Of a DNA stretch of 64,000 bases, positions 1-10,207 are shown piece after piece. A program made the position numbers and the translations under genes. The DNA is taken from positions 744,001 to 808,000 of the forward strand of contig NZ_NEJH01000002.1 of assembly GCF_002113025.1 (NCBI RefSeq), written 5' to 3'. Source of the stretch: Pseudomonas sp. B28(2017) (GTDB taxonomy: Bacteria > Pseudomonadota > Gammaproteobacteria > Pseudomonadales > Pseudomonadaceae). Numbering within the stretch: position 1 is the stretch's first letter; each line of letters begins with the position of its first letter. Below the pieces are notes generated by a model that saw nothing but the letters and a program-made list of their open reading frames with translations, was not told where the DNA came from and did not search any database.

Positions 1-574
1 CCACATCCGGCACGGTCATGATGCTGCCGTTCGAAGCCAGCGGGTTGCCGCCCAGGATCAGCATGAAATCGGTGTGATCGATGTCCGGGATTGGCAGCAA
101 CAAACCATGGCCGTACATCAAATGACTGGTCAGGTGATGAGGTAACTGATCGACCGACGTCGCGGAAAACCGGTTGCGGGTTTTCAGCAGGCCAAGGAAG
201 TAATTGCTGTGGGTCATCAGCCCGTAATTGTGCACACTGGGGTTGCCTTGATAGACCGCCACGGCATTCTGCCCGTGATGCGCCTGAATGGCGGCGAGGC
301 GTTCGGCGACCAGATTGAATGCCGCGTCCCACTCGATGGGCTGCCACTCATTGCCCACCCGCTGCATGGGTTGGTGCAGGCGATCCGGATCATTCTGGAT
401 GTCTTGCAGCGCCACGGCCTTGGGGCAGATGTGCCCACGGCTGAACGTGTCCTGAGGGTCGCCCTTGATCGACGTGATCTGGACGTTACCGCGTTCGACC
501 TCGGTGGTTTCGATGCTCAGGCCACAGATGGCTTCGCACAAATGGCACGCACGGTGATGGAGAGTCTTGGTCAT
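1..574 (-). CDS. Molybdopterin oxidoreductase, formate dehydrogenase/nitrate reductase-like (N-terminal part only)
   Basis: Read on the minus strand from ATG at 574, the frame stays open for 191 codons to the window edge, so the gene is cut. The N-terminus has a 4Fe-4S cysteine set, C10-x2-C13-x3-C17 and C50, in the arrangement of the Mo/W-bisPGD oxidoreductase family (FdhF, NapA). It continues into the typical PIEWDAAF and GNP segments and a GGNPLASNG stretch expected near the pterin-binding domain. There is no Tat or Sec signal at the start, so a cytoplasmic enzyme is likely. The substrate cannot be decided from this part. A possible 38-residue ORF lies 108 bp upstream on the same strand. 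Confidence 0.85.
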   Translation of the reverse strand, partial: MTKTLHHRACHLCEAICGLSIETTEVERGNVQITSIKGDPQDTFSRGHICPKAVALQDIQNDPDRLHQPMQRVGNEWQPIEWDAAFNLVAERLAAIQAHHGQNAVAVYQGNPSVHNYGLMTHSNYFLGLLKTRNRFSATSVDQLPHHLTSHLMYGHGLLLPIPDIDHTDFMLILGGNPLASNGSIMTVPDV

Positions 575-682
575 GGCCAGTCTCTGTCTTGTCATGGGCG
601 GGCAACGATGGCCGCGGAAACAAAACTATGGTGCCAGACCCGCCACCACGCCAGCGATGTTCGTCTTGTGAATCGAAGGTTA

Positions 683-799
683 TCAGGCCAGCCGATGACC
701 GCCCCAGTTCAGTTTGGTCATCATCGAAGCGGTGAGGTGGGTCAGCGAGCGTGCCGTGAGGTCCGGTAGCTCCATTAACAGCTGTTCTTTCGATTCCAT
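683..799 (-). CDS. Candidate small protein, 38 aa, unknown function
   Basis: On the minus strand an ATG at 799 opens a 38-codon frame ending in TGA at 683-685. It begins MESKEQLLMEL and ends NWGGHRLA. An AGGA sequence lies about 9 bases before the ATG, which is a sound ribosome-binding site. The frame sits 108 bp upstream of the molybdopterin oxidoreductase and points the same way, so the two could be co-transcribed. The predicted peptide is amphipathic, with no signal peptide. I recognise no family. It could be a chance frame; the support is the RBS, the start and the context only. Confidence 0.4.
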   Translation of the reverse strand: MESKEQLLMELPDLTARSLTHLTASMMTKLNWGGHRLA

Positions 800-1201
800 C
801 GAGAAGCTTCCTGCATCGCTCGAGATTTATTTAGAACCCGGCACTTTGCATTAGTAAATATTTCAGGCTGGCGACACGCGGCTCAAGACCAGGAATGACA
901 GGTCAGAAACCGACTGCCAGCACACCATTGCCGTCCCGCCTGATTGCCAAGCCCGGAGAGGCCGGTGTACAAATGAGCCGCTGCTATCAGGAAACAGGCT
1001 TCAAAAGCGCTACCTCGGTGAACCCGTAGCACCTCTGAAACTCCCTAAAAACTGTAGCCCTATTGGTAAGACGCGACATTTAATTATAAGATCGCGCCTT
1101 CCCCTATTTCGTCGCCCCGTGCGGCTTACGCCGCAGGTCTCGCCCGTTGTTCCGTCAAACAAGGCTTTGAGCATCTGCGGTTTGTAGCAAAAAGGTAGTC
1201 A
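800..1201. other. Divergent intergenic region upstream of argF
   Basis: No convincing gene lies here. It separates the leftward oxidoreductase side from rightward argF and contains the ArgR-type operator at 1063-1099 and the argF leader. A short AAGG sequence at about 1192-1195 serves as the argF ribosome-binding site. The part from about 800 to 1060 shows no feature I can name. Confidence 0.5.
1063..1099 (-). promoter_or_regulatory. Tandem ArgR-type operator upstream of argF
   Basis: Read on the minus strand, 1078-1063 is TGTCGCGTCTTACCAA, an exact match to the Pseudomonas ArgR half-site TGTCGC-N8-AA. A second, weaker copy lies exactly 21 bp away at 1099-1084: four of six bases of the TGTCGC element match and the AA is present. 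Two half-sites in direct orientation is the architecture described for ArgR of P. aeruginosa, whose argF is arginine-repressed. The distance to the argF start, about 105-140 bp, suits a site over the promoter. Function is inferred. Confidence 0.6.
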
Positions 1202-2125
1202 ATGATGAGCGCAAGGCACTTTCTCTCCCTGATGGATTGCACGCCCGAAGAGCTGGTCAGCGTGATCCGTCGAGGCGTTGAGCTCAAGGACCTGCGTAAC
1301 CGCGGCGTACTGTTCGAGCCTCTGAAAAACCGCGTCCTGGGGATGATTTTCGAGAAGTCCTCGACCCGTACCCGAATCTCCTTCGAGGCCGGCATGATCC
1401 AGCTCGGCGGCCAGGCGATCTTCCTGTCGCCACGTGACACCCAACTGGGCCGTGGCGAGCCGATCGGAGACTGCGCCATCGTCATGTCGAGCATGCTCGA
1501 CGCGGTGATGATCCGTACCTTTGCCCACAGCAACCTGACCGAGTTCGCCGCCAACTCCCGCGTACCGGTGATCAACGGCCTGTCCGATGACCTGCATCCG
1601 TGCCAGTTGCTGGCGGACATGCAGACTTACCTCGAACACCGCGGCTCCATCCAGGGCAAGACCGTGGCCTGGATCGGCGACGGCAACAACATGTGCAACA
1701 GCTATATAGAAGCGGCAATCCAGTTCGACTTCCAGTTACGCGTTGCCTGTCCGGAAGGCTATGAGCCCAATCCTGAATTCGTGGCCAAGGCCGGCGATAG
1801 GGTCACCATCGTTCGCGACCCGAAAGATGCCGTGCGTGGCGCACACCTGGTGAGCACCGACGTCTGGACCTCCATGGGCCAGGAAGAGGAAACCGCCAAG
1901 CGTCTGCAATTATTCGCCCCCTACCAGGTCAACCGCGCCCTGCTCGACCTGGCCGCTGAAGACGTGCTGTTCATGCATTGCCTGCCGGCGCACCGTGGCG
2001 AGGAAATCAGCGTCGACCTGCTCGACGACCCGCGCTCGGTGGCTTGGGATCAAGCCGAAAACCGTCTGCACGCGCAAAAAGCCTTGCTCGAATTCCTCGT
2101 TCCGCCTTCGTACCACCACGCATGA
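1202..2125 (+). CDS. argF: Ornithine carbamoyltransferase, anabolic (ArgF)
   Basis: Converts ornithine and carbamoyl phosphate to citrulline in arginine biosynthesis, in the cytoplasm. The 307-residue product carries the carbamoyl-phosphate loop STRTR near residue 56, the HPCQ motif near residue 134, and the HCLP motif near residue 261 that binds ornithine and carbamoyl phosphate. Two ATG codons stand side by side at 1202 and 1205; P. aeruginosa ArgF starts at the residue matching the second. A tandem ArgR-type operator lies upstream. Its last codons overlap the ATG of the following ABC ATPase, so the two are probably translationally coupled. The length and anabolic type fit the family; catabolic ArcB is longer. 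Confidence 0.97.
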   Translation: MMSARHFLSLMDCTPEELVSVIRRGVELKDLRNRGVLFEPLKNRVLGMIFEKSSTRTRISFEAGMIQLGGQAIFLSPRDTQLGRGEPIGDCAIVMSSMLDAVMIRTFAHSNLTEFAANSRVPVINGLSDDLHPCQLLADMQTYLEHRGSIQGKTVAWIGDGNNMCNSYIEAAIQFDFQLRVACPEGYEPNPEFVAKAGDRVTIVRDPKDAVRGAHLVSTDVWTSMGQEEETAKRLQLFAPYQVNRALLDLAAEDVLFMHCLPAHRGEEISVDLLDDPRSVAWDQAENRLHAQKALLEFLVPPSYHHA

Positions 2126-3231
2126 GCCAGCCATTACTGCTTAACCTGCGCAACCTCGCCTGCGGCTACCAGGACCAACGTGTGGTGCAGGACCTGAACC
2201 TGCATTTGAACGCCGGCGACATCGGTTGCCTGCTGGGCTCTTCCGGTTGTGGCAAAACCACCACACTGCGGGCGATTGCCGGTTTCGAACCGGTACACGA
2301 AGGCGAAATCCAGCTGGCTGGCGAGACCATCTCCAGTGCCGGTTTCACCCTCGCCCCGGAGAAACGTCGCATCGGCATGGTGTTCCAGGACTACGCGTTG
2401 TTCCCGCACTTGAGCGTGGCCGACAACATCGCCTTCGGCATTCGCAAGCACCCGCAAAAAGATCGCGTTACCGAAGAGCTGCTGGAACTGGTCAACCTGA
2501 AGAACCTCGGCAAGCGCTTCCCACACGAGCTTTCCGGTGGGCAGCAGCAACGTGTCGCCCTGGCCCGCGCACTGGCGCCGGAACCGCAACTGCTGTTGCT
2601 CGACGAGCCGTTCTCCAACCTCGATGGCGAATTGCGCCGCAAGCTCAGCCATGAAGTACGTGACATCCTCAAGGCCCGTGGCACCAGCGCGATTCTGGTG
2701 ACACACGATCAGGAAGAAGCTTTCGGGGTCAGCGACCACATTGGCGTGTTCAAGGAAGGCCGACTGGAACAGTGGGATACGCCCTACAACCTCTACCACG
2801 AACCACTGACGCCCTTTGTGGCCAGCTTCATCGGCCAGGGCTATTTCATTCGCGGTCAGTTGAGCAGCCCCGAATCGGTGCAGACCGAGTTGGGTGAGTT
2901 GCGCGGCAACCGGGCCTACACCTGGCCGGTAGGCGGTGCTGTTGACGTGCTGCTGCGCCCGGACGATATCGTTTATGCACCGGACAGCCCACTGAAGGCG
3001 CAAATCTCTGGCAAGACCTTCCTGGGTGCGTCGACCCTGTATCGCTTGCAGCTGCCGACAGGCGCACAGCTGGAATCGATCTTCCCGAGCCATGTCGATT
3101 GTCAGGTTGGGGCGGATGTGGGTATTCGTGTCGCGGCTGAACACCTGGTGCTGTTCCAGGCGTCAGGCAGCAAGGCGGCTCAGATTCCTGCCGTTGAATC
3201 AGGTGTCCGGCGTTACAGCACGGCCAACTGA
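2122..3231 (+). CDS. ABC transporter ATP-binding protein, FbpC/PotA-like
   Basis: ATPase subunit of an importer, about 369 residues. Walker [10 protein letters not shown] is at residues 39-47, followed by a Q-loop FQDYALFPH, the signature LSGGQQQR, Walker B LLLLDEP and the H-loop THD. The C-terminal third is a TOBE-type domain, as in ferric-iron (FbpC), sulfate and polyamine importers. The start is the ATG that overlaps the argF stop in an ATGA arrangement; a longer reading from 1978 runs inside argF and is not credible. No permease or binding protein sits nearby, so it is an orphan ATPase. The substrate is unknown: ferric iron is the usual annotation, but the argF coupling hints at a nitrogenous solute. 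Confidence 0.9.
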   Translation: MSQPLLLNLRNLACGYQDQRVVQDLNLHLNAGDIGCLLGSSGCGKTTTLRAIAGFEPVHEGEIQLAGETISSAGFTLAPEKRRIGMVFQDYALFPHLSVADNIAFGIRKHPQKDRVTEELLELVNLKNLGKRFPHELSGGQQQRVALARALAPEPQLLLLDEPFSNLDGELRRKLSHEVRDILKARGTSAILVTHDQEEAFGVSDHIGVFKEGRLEQWDTPYNLYHEPLTPFVASFIGQGYFIRGQLSSPESVQTELGELRGNRAYTWPVGGAVDVLLRPDDIVYAPDSPLKAQISGKTFLGASTLYRLQLPTGAQLESIFPSHVDCQVGADVGIRVAAEHLVLFQASGSKAAQIPAVESGVRRYSTAN

Positions 3232-3240
3232 TACCTCCCT

Positions 3241-3271
3241 CTGTAGGAGCAAGCTTGCTCGCTCCTACAGA
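3241..3271. repeat. REP-type palindrome
   Basis: A near-perfect palindrome with arms TGTAGGAGC and GCTCCTACA around a GCTTGCTC core, in the gap between the ABC ATPase and the convergent PhzF gene. It belongs to the REP family scattered through this window. The hairpin could also act as a bidirectional transcription end, but there is no T-run. Confidence 0.75.
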
Positions 3272-3280
3272 GGGATTGCG

Positions 3281-4063
3281 TTATCCCAGCATCAGCGTGC
3301 CGCTGGCAACCAAGGTCGCATTCCCGCCGATCTTCACCCGGTCACCTTCCAGCCGGCAGAACAACTCCCCACCTCGCGTCGAACGCTGACAGGCCGTCAG
3401 GCTCGACTTGCCCAAACGCTTCGACCAGTACGGAATCAGGCTGCAATGAGTCGATCCGGTTACCGGATCTTCGTTGATGCCGATCGCCGGTGCGAAATAA
3501 CGGGACACGAAATCGTGTTGGTTGCCTCGTGCCGTCACGATGGCACCCAGCCATGGCAGTTTCGCCAGGGCCACCATGTCCGGCTTGCAGTCGAGCACCG
3601 CTTGCTCGGACTCCAGCACCACAAACAACTCATTCGAACCCAGCACATCGACAGCTTCAACGCCGAGCGCACGCTCGACATCGAGGGTCACGCCGATTTC
3701 CGAGGGGATGATCGACGGGAAATCCAGCCACAGGCGACCACCTTCACGCGTTACGCTCAACGGGCCGGATTTGCAGATGAAGTCCAGTCGTTCGACAGGT
3801 TCCTTGTAGACCTCAAACAGCACATGGGCGCTAGCCAGCGTCGCATGACCGCACAATGGCACCTCGGTGGTCGGTGTAAACCAGCGGATGTGCCAGCCTT
3901 GCCCTTCGCGCACGACAAACGCCGTTTCGGCGAGGTTGTGTTCGGCGGCAATTTTTTGCATCAATTCATCGGCAAGCCAGGTATCGAGCCGATAGACCAT
4001 CGCCGGGTTGCCGCTGAATGGCTGATGGCTGAACGCGTCGACCTGATGGAACTCCAGTTGCAT
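3281..4063 (-). CDS. PhzF family isomerase-like protein
   Basis: A 260-residue member of the PhzF/YddE family with a diaminopimelate-epimerase fold. Family hallmarks visible are the N-terminal QVDAF with SGNPAMV at residues 17-23, the catalytic-type glutamate E46 in NLAETAFV, and the C-terminal DPVTGS segment that lines the second half of the active site. PhzF itself isomerises a phenazine precursor, but no other phz genes are present, so this is one of the generic paralogues common in pseudomonads, of unknown substrate. It stands alone, convergent with the ABC ATPase gene. Confidence 0.85.
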   Translation of the reverse strand: MQLEFHQVDAFSHQPFSGNPAMVYRLDTWLADELMQKIAAEHNLAETAFVVREGQGWHIRWFTPTTEVPLCGHATLASAHVLFEVYKEPVERLDFICKSGPLSVTREGGRLWLDFPSIIPSEIGVTLDVERALGVEAVDVLGSNELFVVLESEQAVLDCKPDMVALAKLPWLGAIVTARGNQHDFVSRYFAPAIGINEDPVTGSTHCSLIPYWSKRLGKSSLTACQRSTRGGELFCRLEGDRVKIGGNATLVASGTLMLG

Positions 4064-4169
4064 AACCTTCTCCCTTTGTCAGACCGCTGAGCATGCAGTG
4101 CCGGCCGCCCCGGCACCAGTGACAGAGCTGGCTGATTTTCACCATACAGCGCTGCGCGCACGTCGACGC

Positions 4170-4640
4170 TCACGCACGGCCGATATCGGCAAACTTCGCC
4201 TGAGTGTGTTCGGCCAGCACGGCCGGTGCCAGCTCGACTTCCAGTCCACGTCGACCCGCACTGACAAAAATGCTGGCGAAGGGCTGGGCTGAATTATCAA
4301 TGAACGTACGCAAACGCTTTTTCTGCCCCAGCGGGCTGATCCCGCCCAACAGATAGCCAGTGGAGCGCTGCGCTGCCGCCGGATCAGCCATTTCAACCTT
4401 TTTCACGCCGGCGGCGTGGGCCAGCCCTTTCAAGTCCAGGCTGCCGACAACCGGCACCACGGCCACCAGCAACTCGCCTTTTTCGCTGGCCGCCAGCAAG
4501 GTCTTGAACACCTGCGCCGGATCGAGCCCGAGTTTTTCCGCTGCTTCCAGCCCGTAGGAGGCAGCCTTCGGGTCATGTTCGTAACTGTGTACGCGATGTT
4601 CGGCCCGAACCTTTTTCAACAAATCCAATGCGGGGGTCAT
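4170..4640 (-). CDS. ybaK: Cys-tRNA(Pro)/Cys-tRNA(Cys) deacylase YbaK/EbsC
   Basis: Trans-editing factor that hydrolyses Cys-tRNA(Pro) made in error by prolyl-tRNA synthetase. The 156-residue product spans a single YbaK domain, with the FKTLLA segment near residue 45 containing the conserved lysine, the KKVEMADP stretch, and the GGISPLG loop diagnostic of YbaK rather than ProXp-ala. The size matches E. coli YbaK. It runs leftward behind a 348-bp gap shared with divergent glpF. No operon partner is evident. Confidence 0.9.
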   Translation of the reverse strand: MTPALDLLKKVRAEHRVHSYEHDPKAASYGLEAAEKLGLDPAQVFKTLLAASEKGELLVAVVPVVGSLDLKGLAHAAGVKKVEMADPAAAQRSTGYLLGGISPLGQKKRLRTFIDNSAQPFASIFVSAGRRGLEVELAPAVLAEHTQAKFADIGRA

Positions 4641-4988
4641 GGCAGCTCCAGACAGGGCGGCAGAAGAAAAATACTGCGTCGGATTCTAGGACATTGATCG
4701 TTAAAAGGCTCTACGGCAACGCATCCATAACGCCATCGTCTGGCCATCCCATTACCCAACGACTTGTTCATTCATGCGACGAATAGTTTATTTATGACCG
4801 ATGGTTCACTTTCGACCTTTGACAGTAGCGTTTCTTGTCTATATTTTTTCGTTTATGAAACTGCACGAAATGTCCTACCGCAGTACCCGGCAGTAAACCG
4901 CGACCAGGATGGGGATCCTGCCTCGGCGAAAACCGCGCTTCGCCCATGATGGAAAAAAGCGCCAGACAACAAAAAAAATGAGGTTTCA
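4641..4988. other. Divergent intergenic region, ybaK / glpF
   Basis: No gene is visible in this 348-bp gap. It is locally AT-rich between about 4760 and 4870 and holds the candidate glpF promoter (4819-4847) and a GlpR-like motif (4848-4859). An in-frame small ORF at 4764-4949 lacks a convincing ribosome-binding site and is not called. Confidence 0.6.
4819..4859 (+). promoter_or_regulatory. Candidate glpF promoter and GlpR-like operator
   Basis: TTGACA at 4819-4824 is followed after 17 bases by TATTTT at 4842-4847, a sigma70-like pair; TATATT at 4840 with a 15-base spacer is the alternative. Immediately downstream, 4848-4859 reads TTCGTTTATGAA. The same pattern TTCG-YWW-ATGAA recurs at 8537-8548 ahead of glpD, so it is a reasonable GlpR half-site or operator. 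The position over the -10 region suits repression. Function is inferred from position and recurrence. Confidence 0.45.
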
Positions 4989-5840
4989 ATGACAACTGCT
5001 TTACAACAACCGTCGCTCTCGAGCCAATGCATGGCCGAGTTTCTGGGTACAGCGCTGCTGATCTTCTTCGGTACAGGTTGTGTTGCCGCGCTCAAAGTCG
5101 CGGGTGCCAGTTTTGGCTTGTGGGAAATCAGCATCATCTGGGGCGTCGGCGTCAGCATGGCGATCTACCTCACCGCCGGGGTTTCCGGAGCTCACCTGAA
5201 CCCTGCCGTAAGCATTGCCCTGAGCATTTTCGCGGACTTCGAAAAGCGTAAACTGCCTTTCTACGTACTCGCCCAAGTGGCGGGGGCCTTCTGTGGAGCA
5301 CTGTTGGTTTACACGCTCTACAGCAATCTATTCTTCGAATTCGAACAAACGCAACACATGGTTCGCGGCACTCAAGCCAGCCTTGAACTGGCCTCCGTGT
5401 TCTCCACATTCCCGAACCCTGTACTGACCACCGCCCAGGCATTTCTGGTCGAGGTGATCATTACAGCCATCCTGATGGGCGTGATCATGTCCCTGACCGA
5501 CGACAACAATGGCCTGCCCAAAGGCCCGTTGGCGCCGCTGCTGATCGGCCTGCTGATTGCGGTGATCGGCAGCTCGATGGGGCCGCTGACCGGTTTTGCC
5601 ATGAACCCCGCACGAGACTTCGGCCCTAAACTGATGACTTTCTTCGCCGGCTGGGGTGAAATTTCCTTCACTGGCGGACGCGACATTCCGTACTTCCTGA
5701 TTCCGGTTTTCGCACCGATTGTCGGTGCCTGCCTCGGCGCTGCGGCATATCGCGGGTTGATTGCCCGTCATCTGCCAAACGCCGCACCAGCGACAAAGGA
5801 AGCAGTACCGGCCATCGACGGCAAACCGAGAACTTCCTGA
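4989..5840 (+). CDS. glpF: Glycerol uptake facilitator (aquaglyceroporin GlpF)
   Basis: Inner-membrane MIP-family channel for facilitated glycerol diffusion, 283 residues. The two pore NPA boxes are at N71 (SGAHLNPAVS) and about N206 (GFAMNPARDFGPK); the aspartate after the second NPAR is the glycerol-facilitator marker distinguishing it from water-only aquaporins. Six membrane spans can be traced with two re-entrant loops. It opens the glpF-glpK-glpR-glpD block; glpK follows after 74 bp with no terminator, so the two are probably one transcript. Regulation by the downstream GlpR is likely. Confidence 0.96.
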   Translation: MTTALQQPSLSSQCMAEFLGTALLIFFGTGCVAALKVAGASFGLWEISIIWGVGVSMAIYLTAGVSGAHLNPAVSIALSIFADFEKRKLPFYVLAQVAGAFCGALLVYTLYSNLFFEFEQTQHMVRGTQASLELASVFSTFPNPVLTTAQAFLVEVIITAILMGVIMSLTDDNNGLPKGPLAPLLIGLLIAVIGSSMGPLTGFAMNPARDFGPKLMTFFAGWGEISFTGGRDIPYFLIPVFAPIVGACLGAAAYRGLIARHLPNAAPATKEAVPAIDGKPRTS

Positions 5841-5869
5841 TACCGTTGGCGCGTGCTCCTGCCCTTTGA

Positions 5870-7420
<1,551 letters not shown>

Positions 7421-7515
7421 GCCAAGACGCAGACTCGTATCTGTATGTAACTGGTCGGGAGCAGATTCCTGCGGCATCATGGGCAAATTTTGCACGGCAG
7501 CCCAAAGGACGCCCC

Positions 7516-8271
7516 ATGAATCTGCCTCCCCGTCAGCAGCAAATCCTCGAACTGGTTCGCGAACGCGGCTATGTCAGCATCGAGGAAATGGCCACGCTGT
7601 TCGTAGTTACCCCGCAGACCATCCGCCGCGATATCAATCAGCTCGCGGAAGCCAATTTATTGCGTCGCTACCACGGCGGCGCAGCTTACGATTCAAGTGT
7701 CGAAAACACCGCCTACGCCATGCGCGCCGATCAGATGCGCGATGAAAAACAGCGTATCGGCGAAGCCATTGCCGCGCAGATTCCCGACCATGCCTCGTTG
7801 TTCATCAACATCGGCACGACTACCGAATCCATCGCCCGGGCACTGCTCAACCACAGTCACCTGAAGATCATCACCAACAACCTGCATGTGGCGTCGATGC
7901 TCAGCGCCAAGGACGATTTCGACGTACTGCTGACAGGTGGCAACGTACGGCGTGACGGTGGAGTTGTGGGTCAGGCCAGTGTCGACTTCATCAACCAGTT
8001 CAAGGTCGATTTCGCCCTGGTGGGCATCAGCGGCATCGATGAGGACGGCAGCCTGCTGGATTTCGACTACCAGGAAGTGCGGGTATCCCAGGCGATCATC
8101 GCCAATGCCCGGCAAGTGATCCTTGCGGCCGACTCCAGCAAGTTCGGGCGCAACGCCATGATTCGCCTGGGGCCGATCAGCCTGGTTGATTGTCTGGTCA
8201 CTGACCAACAGCCTTCGCCAGCGCTGGTGCAACTGTTGAACCAGCACAAGGTTCGCCTGGAAGTGGTTTAA
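7516..8271 (+). CDS. glpR: DeoR-family repressor of the glycerol regulon
   Basis: A 251-residue DeoR-type regulator. An N-terminal helix-turn-helix (about residues 5-57) contains [12 protein letters not shown] and the recognition part [12 protein letters not shown]; the remainder is the ISOCOT sugar-phosphate sensor domain with [10 protein letters not shown] and the AADSSKFGR motif near the C-terminus. In relatives glycerol 3-phosphate releases the repressor from glp operators. It lies between glpK and glpD, the usual Pseudomonas order, so it can control both sides. Confidence 0.95.
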   Translation: MNLPPRQQQILELVRERGYVSIEEMATLFVVTPQTIRRDINQLAEANLLRRYHGGAAYDSSVENTAYAMRADQMRDEKQRIGEAIAAQIPDHASLFINIGTTTESIARALLNHSHLKIITNNLHVASMLSAKDDFDVLLTGGNVRRDGGVVGQASVDFINQFKVDFALVGISGIDEDGSLLDFDYQEVRVSQAIIANARQVILAADSSKFGRNAMIRLGPISLVDCLVTDQQPSPALVQLLNQHKVRLEVV

Positions 8272-8601
8272 CCCCCCTGCCCATGGCGCCTGCACTGGCG
8301 CCATCGCGAGCAAGCTCGCTCCCACAGAAAATTGAGTCGGTCACAAATCTTGTGCGCGTCATCAATCACTGTGGGAGGACTTGCTCTGGGTGGCAATCCG
8401 CGAAGACTTCCGCGAAAACAACACATCAGCCGCGCCCGGCACCCACTTGATGTTCGAATATTTTCCTTTAACGGCCCTTCGATGAGTATTTTCAATCGAA
8501 GCTGACTGGCTGTGGGCGTCTTTATGGGCTAGTATTTTCGCAAATGAACATTTATGTTCGAATTCAAATACAGAACATCAAAGAATTCCGAGGCCGAGCC
8601 G
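8272..8601. other. glpR-glpD intergenic region with REP elements and GlpR-like motifs
   Basis: A 330-bp gap. A GGCGCC-type hairpin at 8286-8303 closely follows glpR. REP-like halves occur at 8306-8328 (GCGAGCAAGCTCGCTCCCACAG-like) and 8369-8388. The right part is AT-richer and holds several ATGTTCG words. No gene is visible. Confidence 0.6.
8449..8580 (+). promoter_or_regulatory. Cluster of candidate GlpR operators upstream of glpD
   Basis: The consensus GlpR half ATGTTCG occurs at 8450-8456 (followed by AATA) and at 8554-8560 (followed by AATT). The second is paired with an inverted AATGAACATT at 8543-8552, giving a near-palindrome over 8542-8563. A partial copy, AGAACATC, lies at 8572-8579. 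The 12-mer TTCGCAAATGAA at 8537-8548 matches the motif downstream of the glpF promoter. Multiple operators are the known arrangement for glpD in P. aeruginosa; here the sites are predicted from sequence only. Confidence 0.55.
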
Positions 8602-10140
8602 ATGCCCACTTCCACCTTGCCTACGCCCCCTCTCGCCGAGGTCTACGATATCGCCGTCATCGGTGGCGGGATCAATGGCGTGGGGATCGCAGCGGATGCC
8701 GCCGGCCGCGGTCTCTCGGTGTTCCTTTGTGAAAAGGATGACCTGGCCAGCCATACCTCGTCGGCCAGCAGCAAGCTGATCCACGGCGGCCTGCGCTACC
8801 TCGAGCATTATGAATTCCGCCTGGTGCGCGAAGCCCTGGCTGAACGCGAAGTGCTGTTGGCCAAGGCTCCGCACATCGTCAAGCAAATGCGTTTCGTGTT
8901 GCCGCACCGCCCGCACCTGCGCCCGGCGTGGATGATCCGTGCCGGCCTGTTCCTCTATGACAACCTGGGCAAGCGCGAGCAACTCGAAGGTTCGAAAAGC
9001 CTGAAGTTCGGCCCCGACAGCGCGCTGAAAAGCGAGATCACCAAAGGCTTCGAATATTCCGATTGCTGGGTCGACGACGCGCGCCTGGTGGTATTGAACG
9101 CCATGGCCGCCCGGGAAAAAGGCGCCCACGTTCACACTCAGACCCGCTGCGTCAGCGCGCGCCGTACCAAGGGCCTGTGGCACCTGCACCTGGAACGCGC
9201 CGATGGCAGCCTGTTTTCGATCCGCGCCAAGGCATTGGTCAATGCGGCCGGGCCATGGGTCGCCAAGTTCATTCGGGATGACCTCAAGATGGAATCGCCT
9301 TACGGTATCCGCCTCATCCAGGGCAGCCACCTGATCGTGCCGAAGCTGTATGAAGGCGAACACGCGCATATCCTGCAAAACGAAGATCAGCGCATCGTGT
9401 TCACCATTCCGTACCTGAATCAGTTCACTCTGATCGGCACCACCGACCGCGAGTACACCGGCGATCCGGCAGCGGTTGCGATCACCGATGGCGAAACCGA
9501 TTACCTGTTGAACGTGGTCAATGCCCACTTCAAAAAGCAAATCAGTCGCGGCGACATCCTGCACAGCTATTCCGGCGTACGCCCATTGTGCAACGACGAA
9601 TCCGACAACCCGTCGGCCGTGACCCGCGACTACACCCTGGCGCTGTCTGGCACTGGCGAAGAAGCGCCGTTGCTGTCGGTGTTCGGCGGCAAGCTCACTA
9701 CCTATCGCAAACTGGCAGAGTCGGCGCTGGCGCAACTGGCACCGTACTTCAAGCACATCCAGCCAGGCTGGACCGCCAGCGCCACGCTGCCGGGCGGTGA
9801 AGACATGACTACCCCGCAAGCCTTGAGCTCGCGTATCCGCGACCAATTCGACTGGGTACCGAACGAGATCGCTCGCCGTTGGGCCACCACCTACGGCAGC
9901 CGCACCTGGCGCATGCTCGAAGGCGTTCAGGACCTCAGCGATATGGGCGAGCATATCGGCGGTGGTCTCTACACCCGTGAAGTCGACTATCTGTGCAGCG
10001 AAGAATGGGCCACCAGCGCCCACGACATCCTCTGGCGGCGCAGCAAGCTTGGTTTGTTCACGACGGTGGCCGAACAGGAAAAGCTCAAGGATTATCTGAA
10101 CCAGGTCGAACAGAACCGCAGCAAGATCGAAGCGGCCTGA
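8602..10140 (+). CDS. glpD: Aerobic glycerol-3-phosphate dehydrogenase
   Basis: Membrane-associated FAD enzyme that oxidises sn-glycerol 3-phosphate to dihydroxyacetone phosphate and passes electrons to quinone. From ATG at 8602 the product is 512 residues, equal to P. aeruginosa GlpD as I recall it; a longer frame from 8554 lies inside the operator cluster and is rejected. The FAD-binding dinucleotide fold GGGINGVG is at about residues 21-28, followed by SSASSKLIHGGLRYL, a GlpD signature, and a C-terminal DAO_C domain. It completes glycerol catabolism with glpF and glpK. Confidence 0.97.
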   Translation: MPTSTLPTPPLAEVYDIAVIGGGINGVGIAADAAGRGLSVFLCEKDDLASHTSSASSKLIHGGLRYLEHYEFRLVREALAEREVLLAKAPHIVKQMRFVLPHRPHLRPAWMIRAGLFLYDNLGKREQLEGSKSLKFGPDSALKSEITKGFEYSDCWVDDARLVVLNAMAAREKGAHVHTQTRCVSARRTKGLWHLHLERADGSLFSIRAKALVNAAGPWVAKFIRDDLKMESPYGIRLIQGSHLIVPKLYEGEHAHILQNEDQRIVFTIPYLNQFTLIGTTDREYTGDPAAVAITDGETDYLLNVVNAHFKKQISRGDILHSYSGVRPLCNDESDNPSAVTRDYTLALSGTGEEAPLLSVFGGKLTTYRKLAESALAQLAPYFKHIQPGWTASATLPGGEDMTTPQALSSRIRDQFDWVPNEIARRWATTYGSRTWRMLEGVQDLSDMGEHIGGGLYTREVDYLCSEEWATSAHDILWRRSKLGLFTTVAEQEKLKDYLNQVEQNRSKIEAA

Positions 10141-10157
10141 TCGGTCACTGGTATAAA

Positions 10158-10194
10158 CAAAAGCCCCTGGGCCTCACGATCCAGGGGCTTTTTC
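10158..10194. terminator. Bidirectional intrinsic terminator, glpD / OYE reductase
   Basis: The stem AGCCCCTGG / CCAGGGGCT around a 10-base loop is flanked by an A-run on the left and TTTTT on the right. It lies between the convergent ends of glpD and the OYE-type reductase and can stop transcription both ways. Confidence 0.9.
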
Positions 10195-10207
10195 GTATCG
10201 ATGGGTT

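Noticed and set aside
209..769. A 186-codon plus-strand frame at the left edge
   Set aside because: It lies opposite the molybdopterin oxidoreductase, whose 4Fe-4S motif fixes the coding strand.
4764..4949. A 61-codon plus-strand frame before glpF
   Set aside because: It overlaps the likely glpF promoter and operator and lacks an RBS.
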